A DNA stretch of 64,000 bases from Flavobacterium sp. LC2016-12 (GCF_015351595.1 NZ_JADKPT010000019.1:1-64000), one strand, 5' to 3'. Counted from the stretch's first letter, positions 15,964 to 25,284 are shown. Numbers and translations are program-made. The notes: a model not told the origin generated them from the letters alone.

Positions 15964-15971
15964 TATATTTG
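15964..15971 (+). promoter_or_regulatory. Candidate -7 promoter box (TATATTTG)
   Basis: A perfect TAnnTTTG match 22 bp upstream of the symporter ATG and just after the rnpB 3' end. Confidence 0.4.
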
Positions 15972-15992
15972 TGAAAGCGCTAAATCTCATTC

Positions 15993-17243
15993 ATGAATAT
16001 CACTACTCCAAATTCTTCTCCGAAAATTAAGAAAAGCACTTTTCATTCTATAATTACCAATCTTACTTTTTGGGTTTTAATCGCCATTATTGCCGGTGTT
16101 TTGCTCGGACATTTTTCGCCTGAGAATGGTGTAAAAATGGAAGTTGTCGGAAAAACATTTGTCGATATTATCAAACTATTTATTGGTCCGATTATATTTC
16201 TGACGATTGTTTTGGGAATTTCCGGAATGGGAAACCTGAAAAAGGTGGGCCGAATTGGAGTGAAAGCTTTGTTTTATTTTGAAGTGGTTTCGACTATTTC
16301 ATTGGCAATTGGGGTTGGAGTGGCTTATTTTTTTCAACCCGGAAAAATAGATAAATCAGGTTTGGCTCTGCAGGATGCGAGCAAGTACACGAATCATGCT
16401 GCGGAGAATTTTTCGTGGCTGCAGTTTTTCCTTTCTAATTTTACGTTGCAGGTTTTATTAGCGGCGATTGTTTGTGGAATAGCCTTGAATTTTTATCAAA
16501 AAAGAGAACAGACGATTCTGGTTTTAGAACGTTTTTCAAAAGTGATTTTCCTCGGATTAAAATATGTGATGTATCTGGCTCCTATTGGTGCGTTTGGAGG
16601 AATGGCTTATACAATTGGTAAATTTGGATTGCAAACTTTAATTCCTCTTGGAAAATTGATGCTTTGCGTTTATCTGACGATGGCTTTATTTGTGTTTCTG
16701 GTTTTAGGAACTCTTCTGAAATATTACAAAATCAAAATTTTATCCATTTTAAAATACATTAAAGAAGAACTTTTGTTAGTTCTCGGAACCTCTTCTTCTG
16801 AAGCCGCTTTGCCAAGTATTATGGTGAAACTGGAACAAATGGGCTGCAGTAAATCGGTAGTAGGTTTGGTAATTCCGACAGGTTATTCTTTTAATTTGGA
16901 TGGAACTTCGATTTATTTGTCGATGTCGGTTATATTTCTTGCGCAGTTGTATGACGTGCATTTGAGTTTTGCCGAGATTCTGAGCGTAATTGGGATTTTA
17001 ATGATTACTTCAAAAGGAGCGGCGGGCGTAACCGGAAGCGGATTTATTGTTTTAGCCTCAACATTAACAGCAATTCATAAAATTCCGGTCGAAGGTTTGG
17101 CTTTTTTATTGGGCGTTGATAAATTTATGAGTGAAGCCAGAGCGATTACAAACTTAATTGGAAATACAGTCGCAACGATTATAATTTCGAAAACAGAGCA
17201 CGATTTTACGGAGCTGAATTTGGAGCCTGTTGTAGAGGAATAA
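15993..17243 (+). CDS. Dicarboxylate/amino acid:cation symporter (DAACS family)
   Basis: A 416-residue inner-membrane transporter of the GltP/DctA family, which takes up glutamate/aspartate or C4-dicarboxylates with protons or sodium. Eight hydrophobic spans and two re-entrant loops are expected. The serine-rich loop is visible in LGTSSSEAALPSIMVKLEQ, and the cation/substrate region in PTGYSFNLDGTSIYLSM and near the C-terminal GVDKFMSEARAITNLIGN, where the Arg favours acidic substrates. Length is normal. The choice between glutamate and dicarboxylate cannot be settled by eye. Confidence 0.93.
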   Translation: MNITTPNSSPKIKKSTFHSIITNLTFWVLIAIIAGVLLGHFSPENGVKMEVVGKTFVDIIKLFIGPIIFLTIVLGISGMGNLKKVGRIGVKALFYFEVVSTISLAIGVGVAYFFQPGKIDKSGLALQDASKYTNHAAENFSWLQFFLSNFTLQVLLAAIVCGIALNFYQKREQTILVLERFSKVIFLGLKYVMYLAPIGAFGGMAYTIGKFGLQTLIPLGKLMLCVYLTMALFVFLVLGTLLKYYKIKILSILKYIKEELLLVLGTSSSEAALPSIMVKLEQMGCSKSVVGLVIPTGYSFNLDGTSIYLSMSVIFLAQLYDVHLSFAEILSVIGILMITSKGAAGVTGSGFIVLASTLTAIHKIPVEGLAFLLGVDKFMSEARAITNLIGNTVATIIISKTEHDFTELNLEPVVEE

Positions 17244-17252
17244 TGTTTTTTT

Positions 17253-17335
17253 TGCCGCAAAGACACAAAGACACTAAGTTTTTGCTTTTGTTTGATTGTA
17301 GCTTTGTGACTTAGCGCCTTTGTGGCATTTTATTA
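17253..17335. repeat. Degenerate CAAAGACACAAAG-type inverted repeat
   Basis: Word-like repeats TTGCCGCAAAGACACAAAG and, in opposite orientation, TTAGCGCCTTTGTGGCA face each other across about 80 bp. Similar word repeats occur at 28400-28460 and 45896-46075. They are common in flavobacterial intergenic DNA and have no known function. Confidence 0.6.
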
Positions 17336-17342
17336 TTATACT

Positions 17343-18257
17343 ATGAAAAGAATTGGAATTTTAGGACTTGGTGGAGTAGGAGGATATTTCGGTGGACTTT
17401 TGGCAAAAGCCTATTATAACTCAACTGAGGTTGAGGTTGTTTTTATTGCGAGAGGAGCAACAAAAGAAGCAATCGCAGAGAACGGATTGAAAATTATTAA
17501 TGATGATTCTGAACTTGTTGCCTATCCAAAATTGGTTTCAAATAATCCTGATGGAATAGGTGTTTTAGACTATTTAATTTGTGCTACTAAAACGTATGAT
17601 ATTGAGGAAAGTTTACTTTCGCTGCAAAAATGTATTGCTTCAAAAACTGTAATTCTTCCTTTATACAATGGTGTTGATGCTCTAGAACGTATCAAAAAAA
17701 TATTTCCTGAAAATGATATTTTGCAAGGCTGTGTTTATATAGTTTCGATGATTGCTTCGCCGGGAACAATTCGCCGATTAGGGTTTTATGAAAAACTCTT
17801 TTTTGGTTCAAAAACAACTTCAATTGCTAAGTTAGAAGAACTGCAAAATATCCTTCAAAAAGCTAAAATCGAAAGTTATCTGGTTGAAAATATTGAAGAA
17901 ACGGTCTGGGAGAAGTTTATTTTTATTTCAGCATTGGCTTCAGCCACTTCTTATCTGAATCAGAATATTGGCGAAATTCAAAAGAAAAAGAAATCTATGA
18001 AGGTTTATGTGGAATTGCTTCACGAAATTGAAGCGATTGCAAAAGCAAAAGGATTGAAATTGCCAGATGATATTGTAAATCAAACTATTATTAAGCTTGA
18101 AAAATCGCCTAAAGAAGCAACTTCATCTATGCATAGAGATTTACTTGCAAATCGAAATACAGAAGTACCTTCGTTAACACAATTTGTAGTCAACGAAGGT
18201 TTAAAATATGGTGTTGCAACTCCTCTTTATGAAAAGATTACAAACGCACTATTATGA
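17343..18257 (+). CDS. panE: 2-dehydropantoate 2-reductase family protein
   Basis: A 304-residue NADPH-dependent reductase of the ketopantoate reductase family. The Rossmann glycine motif GLGGVGGYFGG is at residues 7-17. The catalytic Lys region (CATKTYDIEE) and the NGV substrate loop (LPLYNGVDALERI) follow, with the C-terminal helical domain containing VENIEETVWEKFIFISALASATS. It would make pantoate for coenzyme A, but several paralogues exist in flavobacteria, so pantothenate synthesis is not certain. The ATG at 17343 starts directly with the Rossmann strand, unlike an in-frame codon seven residues earlier. Confidence 0.85.
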   Translation: MKRIGILGLGGVGGYFGGLLAKAYYNSTEVEVVFIARGATKEAIAENGLKIINDDSELVAYPKLVSNNPDGIGVLDYLICATKTYDIEESLLSLQKCIASKTVILPLYNGVDALERIKKIFPENDILQGCVYIVSMIASPGTIRRLGFYEKLFFGSKTTSIAKLEELQNILQKAKIESYLVENIEETVWEKFIFISALASATSYLNQNIGEIQKKKKSMKVYVELLHEIEAIAKAKGLKLPDDIVNQTIIKLEKSPKEATSSMHRDLLANRNTEVPSLTQFVVNEGLKYGVATPLYEKITNALL

Positions 18258-18258
18258 T

Positions 18259-18453
18259 CTATGATTCGTCTTTTGTAGTTCTCACTAAACTAATTCCGGA
18301 GGTAAAGAAGACAATTCCAAGTATTCCGTAAATAATAAGCGATTTAATATCTCGTGTTCCTCCTGTAGTATCCGCAAAAATTACTGCAGTGTAAATAAGG
18401 CCTACGATTCCCAGAATGGTAAGCACTGCTCCAAAAAGTCTTTTAAGGTTCAT
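18259..18453 (-). CDS. Small two-TM membrane protein
   Basis: A 64-residue protein with two hydrophobic segments (about 6-27 and 38-56) joined by DTTGGTRDIKS. It is convergent with panE, with a single base between the two stops. Similar 60-70-residue two-span proteins are common in Bacteroidota and have no known function. Confidence 0.65.
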   Translation of the reverse strand: MNLKRLFGAVLTILGIVGLIYTAVIFADTTGGTRDIKSLIIYGILGIVFFTSGISLVRTTKDES

Positions 18454-18583
18454 GATTTATGTTTTTAAGATTCATACCAAATGTACCTTCTAAAATCTTT
18501 TTAGTTGTTATACAATTACTTAGGAAGCTTACATGATTTGCGGTACAATTTGTTATAAATTTTCTGTAAGAATTGTTTTTGTT

Positions 18584-18617
18584 TTTGATGCCTTATATTG
18601 TTTAAATACTATTTTTG
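18584..18617 (+). promoter_or_regulatory. Promoter with -33 TTTG and -7 TATTTTTG
   Basis: TTTG at 18584-18587 and TATTTTTG at 18610-18617 are separated by 22 bp, within the range for Bacteroidota housekeeping promoters. The box ends 22 bp upstream of the ATG at 18640. Confidence 0.6.
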
Positions 18618-18639
18618 CCCCAACTAATTCAAAACCAAA

Positions 18640-19188
18640 ATGAAAAAGAAATACTTGTTCTTATTTTTATCCGTTCTTTTTTTTAATGCTGCTGTCGCTC
18701 AAGATGATGTAATAAGTGTTGCAAAAAATCAGTTTAAAATCAATCCTTTATTATCGCCAGGTTTTGTTTATGAGCATGGTTTCTCAGCTAAAAACACACT
18801 TTATTCTGAGTTAAGTATGGCGATTGGCTATAGATATAATGATTTTTACGGAGAATCCACATGGTATTTTGTACCAAGAATTAATGAGCAATTCCGTCAT
18901 TATTATAATCTAGAAAAAAGAGCAGCTAAAGGAAAAAGAACAGCTAACAACTCCGGTAATTTTCTTGCATTACAAACTAGTTACGACTTTCAGTCTATTT
19001 CTACGAATAAGTGGTTTAACGAGTACTGTCCCTCATTTACAATCGCTCCAGTTTGGGGAATTCAACGTACTTATAAAGGGAAATTTAATCTTGATTTAAA
19101 TCTTGGGCTGGGAGCAAATTTTGATAAATATGATACTGAATTAGTGCCTGTTGCCAACTTTAGTATAGGCTGGGTAATCGGAAATTAA
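18640..19188 (+). CDS. Outer-membrane beta-barrel-like protein
   Basis: A 182-residue exported protein with signal peptide MKKKYLFLFLSVLFFNAAVAQ. The mature part shows alternating aromatic/hydrophobic strands (LYSELSMAIGYRYNDFYG, FTIAPVWGIQRTYKGKFNLDL, ANFSIGWVIGN), as in small 8-strand outer-membrane barrels of the DUF3575 type. No enzyme motif is visible. It is flanked by its own promoter and a terminator, so it is probably monocistronic. Confidence 0.7.
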   Translation: MKKKYLFLFLSVLFFNAAVAQDDVISVAKNQFKINPLLSPGFVYEHGFSAKNTLYSELSMAIGYRYNDFYGESTWYFVPRINEQFRHYYNLEKRAAKGKRTANNSGNFLALQTSYDFQSISTNKWFNEYCPSFTIAPVWGIQRTYKGKFNLDLNLGLGANFDKYDTELVPVANFSIGWVIGN

Positions 19189-19208
19189 TTTTTATAAATA
19201 AAATATTA

Positions 19209-19234
19209 AAAAGCCTTGATTTATCAGGGCTTTT
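19209..19234. terminator. Bidirectional terminator
   Basis: A 12-bp stem AAAAGCCTTGAT / ATCAGGGCTTTT with one G-T pair and a 2-base loop. It ends the barrel gene (plus) and overlaps the last codons and stop of the convergent response regulator (minus). The loop words GATTTATC match those in rnpB hairpins. Confidence 0.75.
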
Positions 19235-19913
19235 CTATTTTAAATTCCAATCCAATATTACGAACACTTTCAATCTTGATTTTAGGATCTGAATTAAAAT
19301 ATTTTCTTAGTCTGCTTATAAAAACATCCATACTTCGTCCTGAAAAATAATCATCTTTTTTCCAGACAGACATTAAAATTTGATCTCGCTTTAATAACTG
19401 GTTATGGTTTAGATATAAATACTCGATGAGAGAAGCTTCCATTTCTGTGAGCTGCTGAACGTGATTTTTATTGTTGAGGGTTAATCTTTCATTATCAAAA
19501 ACATAAGAGCCAATTTCGATTATATTATTTCCTTCCAGAGTTCTCTTTTGTTCGATTCTCTTTAGAATATTCTGGAGACGCAAAATCAGTTCGTCAACTT
19601 CAAAAGGTTTTATGATATAGTCGTCTGCACCTAGTTTTAAGCCAATAATTTTGTCTTCTTTTAATTTTCTTGCGGTCAGAAAAATAAATGGAATTTCAGG
19701 ATTGATTGTAATGATTTTTTCGGCCAATGAAAATCCGTCCATTTTAGGCATCATTACATCAAAAATGCAAATATCAAAAGTCTGGTTTTTAAAATAGTCT
19801 AAAGCTATTTCTCCATTTTCTGCCCAGATTACTTCGAATTGATGCAGTTCTAAATATTGTTTTAAAATGGCAGCAAAATCAAAATCGTCTTCAGCTAAAA
19901 GTAGTCTTTTCAA
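19224..19913 (-). CDS. OmpR-family response regulator
   Basis: A 229-residue regulator with a receiver domain (LLLAEDD at 4-10, phosphoacceptor Asp52 in CIFDVMMPKMDG, Lys in GADDYIIKPF) and a C-terminal winged helix (SLIEYLYLNHNQLLKRDQILMSVW, then GRSMDVFISRLRKYFNSDPKI). It is downstream of, and 10 bp from, the kinase gene. The pair resembles the RprX/RprY type common in Bacteroidota. The divergent TonB-receptor-like gene at 21421 is the likely target. Confidence 0.93.
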   Translation of the reverse strand: MKRLLLAEDDFDFAAILKQYLELHQFEVIWAENGEIALDYFKNQTFDICIFDVMMPKMDGFSLAEKIITINPEIPFIFLTARKLKEDKIIGLKLGADDYIIKPFEVDELILRLQNILKRIEQKRTLEGNNIIEIGSYVFDNERLTLNNKNHVQQLTEMEASLIEYLYLNHNQLLKRDQILMSVWKKDDYFSGRSMDVFISRLRKYFNSDPKIKIESVRNIGLEFKIEKP

Positions 19914-19923
19914 AATAAGGTAA

Positions 19924-21282
19924 TTAAACTTTTAATAAAATAGTAAACTCGGTTCCTTTTCCTAAATCACTCACAACTTTAACAGAACCCTGATGTGCTT
20001 TTACAATTTGATTTACATAATATAGTCCTAAGCCTAAGCCTTTTGTGTTGTGCAGGTTTCCTTGTTGTACGCGATAAAATTTATCAAAAAGAAGTGATTG
20101 TTTGTTTTTTTCAATTCCAATTCCGTCATCTTCAATACTGATCGAAAATTGATTTTCTACGATTCTAGTTTTTATGGTAATCGTTTTTGAACCATATTTT
20201 ACAGCATTTTCCAGAACATTTAAAAAAGCGGTTGTCAAGTGGAATTTATCTAAAACTAAAATGGTTTTCTGTGTTTGGAAATCGGTTTTAAGATTAATTT
20301 TCGGAAATGTAATTTTAAAATCATTTACAATGGAAAGGAGAAAATCTTCGGTTTCTATTTTTTCTTTCTGTAATTCAATTTCATTTTCTGCCAATGAATT
20401 CGCCATTACCTGATCAATCAGATTTTGTAAACGGTTGTTCTGGCGCGAAATCGTATTAACAATCATATTAAAATTTTCATCATTGTCACGAATGTTTTTC
20501 TGTTCTAAAATTTTAGTAGAAATACCTAAAGTTGCCAACGGTGTTTTGAGTTCGTGCGTAATATTATTGATAAAATCAGTTTTAACGTCACTCACTTTTT
20601 TCTGTTTGATTAAAGCTTTAATAGCAATTACAAAAAGAGTAATTAAGGTTAATATAGAAAGCAGAGACAAAATCAGAATGAATGTCATCCTTCTTAAAAT
20701 AATCATTTCCCAATCAATAACAGAAACGTACATAGAATCTTCTGTCAATAATTTATAATCTTGATTTTCAAAAGTTCCATTGGTGGTGCCAACATAATTC
20801 CGAACCAGAAAGGCATTATTTAAAGAGGCTAAATTGCCATATAATTTATTACTGATAAAAGGTTTTTCCGAGAAAATAGTATCTGCTTTTTTAGCGTTTT
20901 TATACAGAATGTATTTGTTCAATACGATGGCAAAATCAATTTTAAGATTGGGTAATTCTCTTTCAAACTTACGTTGGATTTTCTGCGTTAAAAGAGCACT
21001 GAATTCATTTTTAAGAATACTGTTTTTAATATCTATTTTAGAATTTTTCCCTTGAAGATAATTCTCTGATAATGATTTGTATAGTGCTTCTTTTTTAGCT
21101 ACCAGAACCGAATCGATATCACTGTAATTATTAGAAATCTGAGCGATTTCATTTTTGATTTCTGTATGAAACTGCGCCACTTTATAATCGTAAGTGGTTT
21201 TTACCAAATAGTATTGCACCGTTGACAAAACGATTAACGCGACAACTGAAAATGCTATTAATAAATTGATTCTTTGTTTCAT
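19924..21282 (-). CDS. Sensor histidine kinase
   Basis: A 452-residue membrane kinase. A transmembrane span near residues 8-28 and a second at about 200-222 enclose a periplasmic sensor region of 170 residues. The H-box NITHELKTPLATLG carries His243; the N-box (NVLENAVKYG) and G boxes (DDGIGIEKN, GLGLGLYYV) complete the ATPase. The start at ATG 21282 was preferred over a TTG seven codons upstream. It forms an operon with the response regulator. The signal is not known, but may concern the outer-membrane protein encoded divergently. Confidence 0.92.
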   Translation of the reverse strand: MKQRINLLIAFSVVALIVLSTVQYYLVKTTYDYKVAQFHTEIKNEIAQISNNYSDIDSVLVAKKEALYKSLSENYLQGKNSKIDIKNSILKNEFSALLTQKIQRKFERELPNLKIDFAIVLNKYILYKNAKKADTIFSEKPFISNKLYGNLASLNNAFLVRNYVGTTNGTFENQDYKLLTEDSMYVSVIDWEMIILRRMTFILILSLLSILTLITLFVIAIKALIKQKKVSDVKTDFINNITHELKTPLATLGISTKILEQKNIRDNDENFNMIVNTISRQNNRLQNLIDQVMANSLAENEIELQKEKIETEDFLLSIVNDFKITFPKINLKTDFQTQKTILVLDKFHLTTAFLNVLENAVKYGSKTITIKTRIVENQFSISIEDDGIGIEKNKQSLLFDKFYRVQQGNLHNTKGLGLGLYYVNQIVKAHQGSVKVVSDLGKGTEFTILLKV

Positions 21283-21420
21283 ACAGCTTGAAATTCTTTC
21301 CAAAAATAAAGCTTTTATGATAGAATTTTAGCATTAACCCCGCATTAACCTTCAATTAACTTTCGCAGTGCTTTTTTAGAATCATTTTTGCATTCAATCT
21401 AAACCAAAAATCTTTTTAAA

Positions 21421-23535
21421 ATGAATGTTTATCTGCCTGTAAAACTTTTTATAATCCTATTGTTGTTCTGTTTTTCTCTTTTGGGAAACGCACAGAATAA
21501 AACTCCAAAAGACAGTATTTCGAATAACCTGAAGGAAGTTGTTATCACTCAAAATAAAAAGGCATTTTCGAATCAAAATGGGAATATTAAATTGGATGTT
21601 GCCAATTCAATTTTCAATTCGATTCCAAATACAGTGGATCTTTTGTCTAAAATACCAACAGTTCAGGTTAGTGCTGATCGCGAAAATATTTCGGTTGTAG
21701 GTAAAGGAAATTCACTGATTTATATTGATAATCAAAAAGTGGGCATGAACGATTTAAATGCTTTGGCTGCCGCCGATATTAAAACAATTGAAATTATTCA
21801 GAATCCATCTGCTAAATATGAAGCTGAAGGCCGTGTCGTGATTTTGATAACCCGAAAGTTTAGCAAAAAAGACAGTTTTAGAACGGAGATTTCAGAAGTT
21901 GCTTCGTTTAAGAAAAATTACAATAATTATCTCGGATTTAATTCTAATTTCAAAAAAAACAAACTGGAGTTGAAAGCTAATTTCAATTACAATAGATTGA
22001 ATCCGTGGGAAGGCCATAGTATCGATTATCATATTTCTGATGTAGATATTGCTTCAAAATATGATGTTACGGCGAATACAAAAAGAAAGCAATATATTTT
22101 TGGCGGCGGTTTGTTTTACAAAATAAACGAAGAGGATTATTTTTCGTTTAGTATAAATAGTAAGCTGCAGATGGATATTTTTCCTATCAATACGATAACA
22201 AAAAATAAAAACCAGAACGTTGTAAATAATGTTGTTACGTACAGTGATAATGATGGTAAAAAGGATTTTGTAAATTCTTCTTTAAATTACAATAAAAAGA
22301 TAAATTCACTCGATGCACAGATTTTTACTGGATTTCAGTATTCTAATTTTGATCAGACTTCCTGGAGTCAGGTTCAGAATAATTTTAATGATACGGAATT
22401 TGAATTGGCTCAAATTCGGGATCAGAAGTTTAAAGTCAATGTTTTCTCGGGCAGAATTGATATTGAGAAAAAGCTTAAAAATGAAATGAAATTTGAAATG
22501 GGCGGATTGTATTCAGCTGCAGATTCAAAATCTGATTTTGATATTTTTTATTATGAAACCAATACAAATAAAATAAGTCATTATGATTTTAAAGAAGAGA
22601 ACTTAGCCGGATATAGTCAACTATCAGGAAAAATTAAAAAAATCGATTTCTCTGTTGGAGTTCGTGTTGAAGAGACTAACATTAACGGAAAGTTTAAAAC
22701 CGATTTATTACCGCTGATAGCTAAAAAGTACACTAATTTTTTCCCGAAAGCACAGTTTTCATTCCCCATTGACAGTACAAAAAGTATTAGTGTAAATTAT
22801 GCCAAAAGCATTTCGAGACCTAATTATTCCTCTTTAAGTCAGGGAGCCACTTATATAAATCCTTATTTTTTGTATGCTAGGAATATTAATTTGGGTCCAA
22901 CAATTATTGATGAAATTTCGACCACTTTTCAGTATCATGATAAATCAGTTAAACTGAGTTATACGCATGCCAAAGATCCTGTACACAATAGTTTTTCGTT
23001 TGATGATGAAAAAAATATAATGACTTTTCAGGATATTAATTTTGATAAAAGTTCTGGATTTACAGCCGATTTCACATTGCCGTTCACGTATAAATTTTGG
23101 ACAACAACTAATTCGTTGGTTTTTATTTTAGAAAAAATTGAAGATCAGTCTGCAGCGTTTCTGGCGTCAAAACCATATTGTTATTATAGCTCCAATAACG
23201 AATTTAAATTTCCAAAAGACTATTCTTTTGTTTTGAATTTTTGGGGATTAACAAAACAATATACAGGAGTTTTTGAAACAGCTCCGATGTTTGTAGTAGA
23301 CATGGCGGTTTCAAAAACCTTCTCTAAAAATTGGAATTGCACTTTAAGCTGTAATAATGTTTTTAAAAATAATATTCAGTCCGAACAATTTACTATTAAT
23401 AGCATTAATTCCAAAGCAAGATATGTTGTAGATAATCATGAGATTTCACTAGCAATACGATATTCTTTTGGAAAAGTAAAAGAAACAGAATTCAAAGAGA
23501 AAAACATCGATGAAAATTCAGATAGAATTAGATAA
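21421..23535 (+). CDS. TonB-receptor-like outer-membrane beta-barrel protein
   Basis: A 704-residue exported protein with signal peptide ending LGNAQ. A plug-like domain follows directly (about 35-150: SIPNTVDLLSKIPTVQVSAD, then LIYIDNQKVG and IEIIQNPSAKYEAEGRVVILI), and the rest is a beta barrel ending RYSFGK plus a charged tail. The carboxypeptidase-like N-terminal domain of SusC proteins is absent. This matches the outer-membrane beta-barrel family that includes plug-bearing TonB-like proteins. It is divergent from a two-component system (about 140 bp between starts). The substrate is unknown. Confidence 0.85.
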   Translation: MNVYLPVKLFIILLLFCFSLLGNAQNKTPKDSISNNLKEVVITQNKKAFSNQNGNIKLDVANSIFNSIPNTVDLLSKIPTVQVSADRENISVVGKGNSLIYIDNQKVGMNDLNALAAADIKTIEIIQNPSAKYEAEGRVVILITRKFSKKDSFRTEISEVASFKKNYNNYLGFNSNFKKNKLELKANFNYNRLNPWEGHSIDYHISDVDIASKYDVTANTKRKQYIFGGGLFYKINEEDYFSFSINSKLQMDIFPINTITKNKNQNVVNNVVTYSDNDGKKDFVNSSLNYNKKINSLDAQIFTGFQYSNFDQTSWSQVQNNFNDTEFELAQIRDQKFKVNVFSGRIDIEKKLKNEMKFEMGGLYSAADSKSDFDIFYYETNTNKISHYDFKEENLAGYSQLSGKIKKIDFSVGVRVEETNINGKFKTDLLPLIAKKYTNFFPKAQFSFPIDSTKSISVNYAKSISRPNYSSLSQGATYINPYFLYARNINLGPTIIDEISTTFQYHDKSVKLSYTHAKDPVHNSFSFDDEKNIMTFQDINFDKSSGFTADFTLPFTYKFWTTTNSLVFILEKIEDQSAAFLASKPYCYYSSNNEFKFPKDYSFVLNFWGLTKQYTGVFETAPMFVVDMAVSKTFSKNWNCTLSCNNVFKNNIQSEQFTINSINSKARYVVDNHEISLAIRYSFGKVKETEFKEKNIDENSDRIR

Positions 23536-23538
23536 AAG

Positions 23539-23567
23539 AAAATGCCCTTGAATTTCAAGGGCATTTT
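23539..23567. terminator. Bidirectional terminator
   Basis: A perfect 13-bp stem AAAATGCCCTTGA / TCAAGGGCATTTT with a short loop, flanked by A and T tracts. It separates the TonB-like gene from the convergent rsmD. Confidence 0.85.
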
Positions 23568-23584
23568 TATGTTTTAAAAGGAAA

Positions 23585-24190
23585 TTATCCTTCGTCTTCT
23601 TCTGTAACTTTTTTTAGTGAATCATCTGGTAATTCTTCATCGTCGTCAGTTGAATTCAATTCGAAGAAACTAAAAAACGAACCGCCGTAACTTTTCTGGA
23701 AAGAAAAATTACTCAAGTGCTCCATTTTGGTGTATTTGGAATGTTCGATAATCATCATCCCGTCTTCGTGCAATAAATCTCTTTCAAAAACGGTTAGCAC
23801 AATTTTTTCAAACGCAGCCTGATCTAATCCATAAGGTGGATCGGCAAAGATAATATCGTAAGAAGTTTTGCAGTTTTCTAAAAATTTATAAACATCACTT
23901 TTAGTAGCAGCAATATTAAAATCATATTCTGATGCAACTTGTTTGATGAATTTTACGCAGCCAAAATCGCCATCAACAGACGTAATTGGTTCGCTTCCGC
24001 GTGAAGCGAATTCAAAGCTAATATTGCCAGTTCCCGAAAATAAGTCTAAAACTTTTAAACTGTCAAAACTAAAATGATTGTTCAAAACATTAAATAATGC
24101 TTCTTTACTCATGTCAGTTGTAGGTCTTACAGGAAGGTTTTTTGGCGGAAAAATGCGGCGTCCTTTGTATTTTCCAGAAATGATTCTCAT
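23585..24190 (-). CDS. rsmD: 16S rRNA (guanine966-N2)-methyltransferase RsmD
   Basis: A 201-residue SAM-dependent methyltransferase. It has the RsmD start MRIISGKYKGRRIFPPK, the conserved VRPTTDMSKEALFNVL segment, the SAM-binding LDLFSGTGNISFEFASRG, and the catalytic DPPY at IIFADPPYG. It methylates N2 of a guanine in 16S rRNA. The last 25 residues form an acidic tail (DDDEELPDD, EEDEG). It overlaps the upstream DUF3822 gene by 4 bp (ATGA), so translation is coupled. Confidence 0.95.
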   Translation of the reverse strand: MRIISGKYKGRRIFPPKNLPVRPTTDMSKEALFNVLNNHFSFDSLKVLDLFSGTGNISFEFASRGSEPITSVDGDFGCVKFIKQVASEYDFNIAATKSDVYKFLENCKTSYDIIFADPPYGLDQAAFEKIVLTVFERDLLHEDGMMIIEHSKYTKMEHLSNFSFQKSYGGSFFSFFELNSTDDDEELPDDSLKKVTEEDEG

Positions 24191-25008
24191 GATTGAAATA
24201 AGATATAATGTTTTTGATTTTGTGCAGTAGAAAAGTCATTTTTCTCTTGTAATGTGCTTACATCTAAGAAGGAAACATTACGAATGTATTTATACGCGAT
24301 GGCATAAAAAGGATCATTTTTTTCTATAGTACCCAACAATTCGAGTGGAAAAATCTCAGGATTTAAATTCGATTGTTCGGCTGTAAAAAGCAGGTAATAA
24401 ATAAAATCTTCCGGTGTATTATATTCAAAGGAATTGAATAACAACAGCTTTTGATTTTGAACTACAATAATTTCAAAATGCTCCGGATTAAAATTAACGA
24501 TCATTTTTTTATCGTCATTGTTTCTTGAAGCATCAAGAATTTTTTCGACTAAAATGCTGTTAACATGTTTGTAGTCAAAAGATCCAACATTATCAATCAG
24601 GAAATTATTGATGTTTACATACGGAATGTAAACGGCATTCATTTCGTAATTTGAAATGGTATCGAAAGTAAAAAAATCAGTTTCGAAAACTTTTGTATTG
24701 TATTGCAAATAGCTGCCCAGATAATTTTCGTCAAAAAGCGCAGTTGGAACAAAAGTGGAAAGATTGTTATTATGAATGACCATAATTTCGTCGTAACTAT
24801 CTTTTAGTTCCGGATATTTTTTAAATGCATCACTAAATGACTCTTCAATTTTGGTCGCCTTTTTAGTGGGATCAAATTGAATTTCATTAAACGAAGTAAT
24901 GGTATTATTTAAGGTATCAAAACAACAAAAAGAAAATCCTGTCAGTGAAACCTGAATAGAAAGTTTTTTATAATTTTTTGATGTAATATTAGTATTTTGA
25001 AATGCCAT
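24187..25008 (-). CDS. DUF3822 family protein
   Basis: A 273-residue protein always found next to rsmD in Bacteroidota, which I recognise by neighbourhood and by its FNPEHFEIIVVQNQKLLLFN segment. Two similar halves of beta strands followed by helices, with a strand-turn-strand at the start of each (LSIQVSLTGFSFCCFD and MIVNFNPEHFEIIVV), suggest an actin/PilM-like ASKHA fold. No phosphate-loop glycines are obvious, so it may not bind nucleotide. Function is unknown; coupling to rsmD hints at a link with rRNA modification. Confidence 0.8.
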   Translation of the reverse strand: MAFQNTNITSKNYKKLSIQVSLTGFSFCCFDTLNNTITSFNEIQFDPTKKATKIEESFSDAFKKYPELKDSYDEIMVIHNNNLSTFVPTALFDENYLGSYLQYNTKVFETDFFTFDTISNYEMNAVYIPYVNINNFLIDNVGSFDYKHVNSILVEKILDASRNNDDKKMIVNFNPEHFEIIVVQNQKLLLFNSFEYNTPEDFIYYLLFTAEQSNLNPEIFPLELLGTIEKNDPFYAIAYKYIRNVSFLDVSTLQEKNDFSTAQNQKHYILFQS

Positions 25009-25153
25009 AATTTGATTTTCAATTCATTACCTGTTGTAGTGTCAAGAAAGAATTTAATTCGAACACAAACTTACAAATTAAAAAGCAAGAATAATAATTG
25101 CAATTTCAAAAAACAATTTAATATACATTTTAAGGCAACGTTAAGTTTTTTTC

Positions 25154-25284
25154 TCCACCATATAAGTGATATAAGTTCAATTAATTTCTGATTTTAAGTA
25201 TTCTTATATTTACTTTAGATCACTTTGAATTAAAAGCGATTATCAGGCTGTGCTTAACTGAACTTATATCACTTATATGGTGGA
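25154..25284. repeat. Long perfect inverted repeat (26-bp arms)
   Basis: Arms at 25154-25179 and 25259-25284 (from TCCACCATATAAGTGATA) are perfect reverse complements with a 79-bp loop. The element sits in the 340-bp gap between divergent genes DUF3822 and the RecD-like helicase. AT-rich fold-backs with the words TATAAGTGATATAAGTTCA are common in Flavobacterium. No ORF is present inside. Confidence 0.85.
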
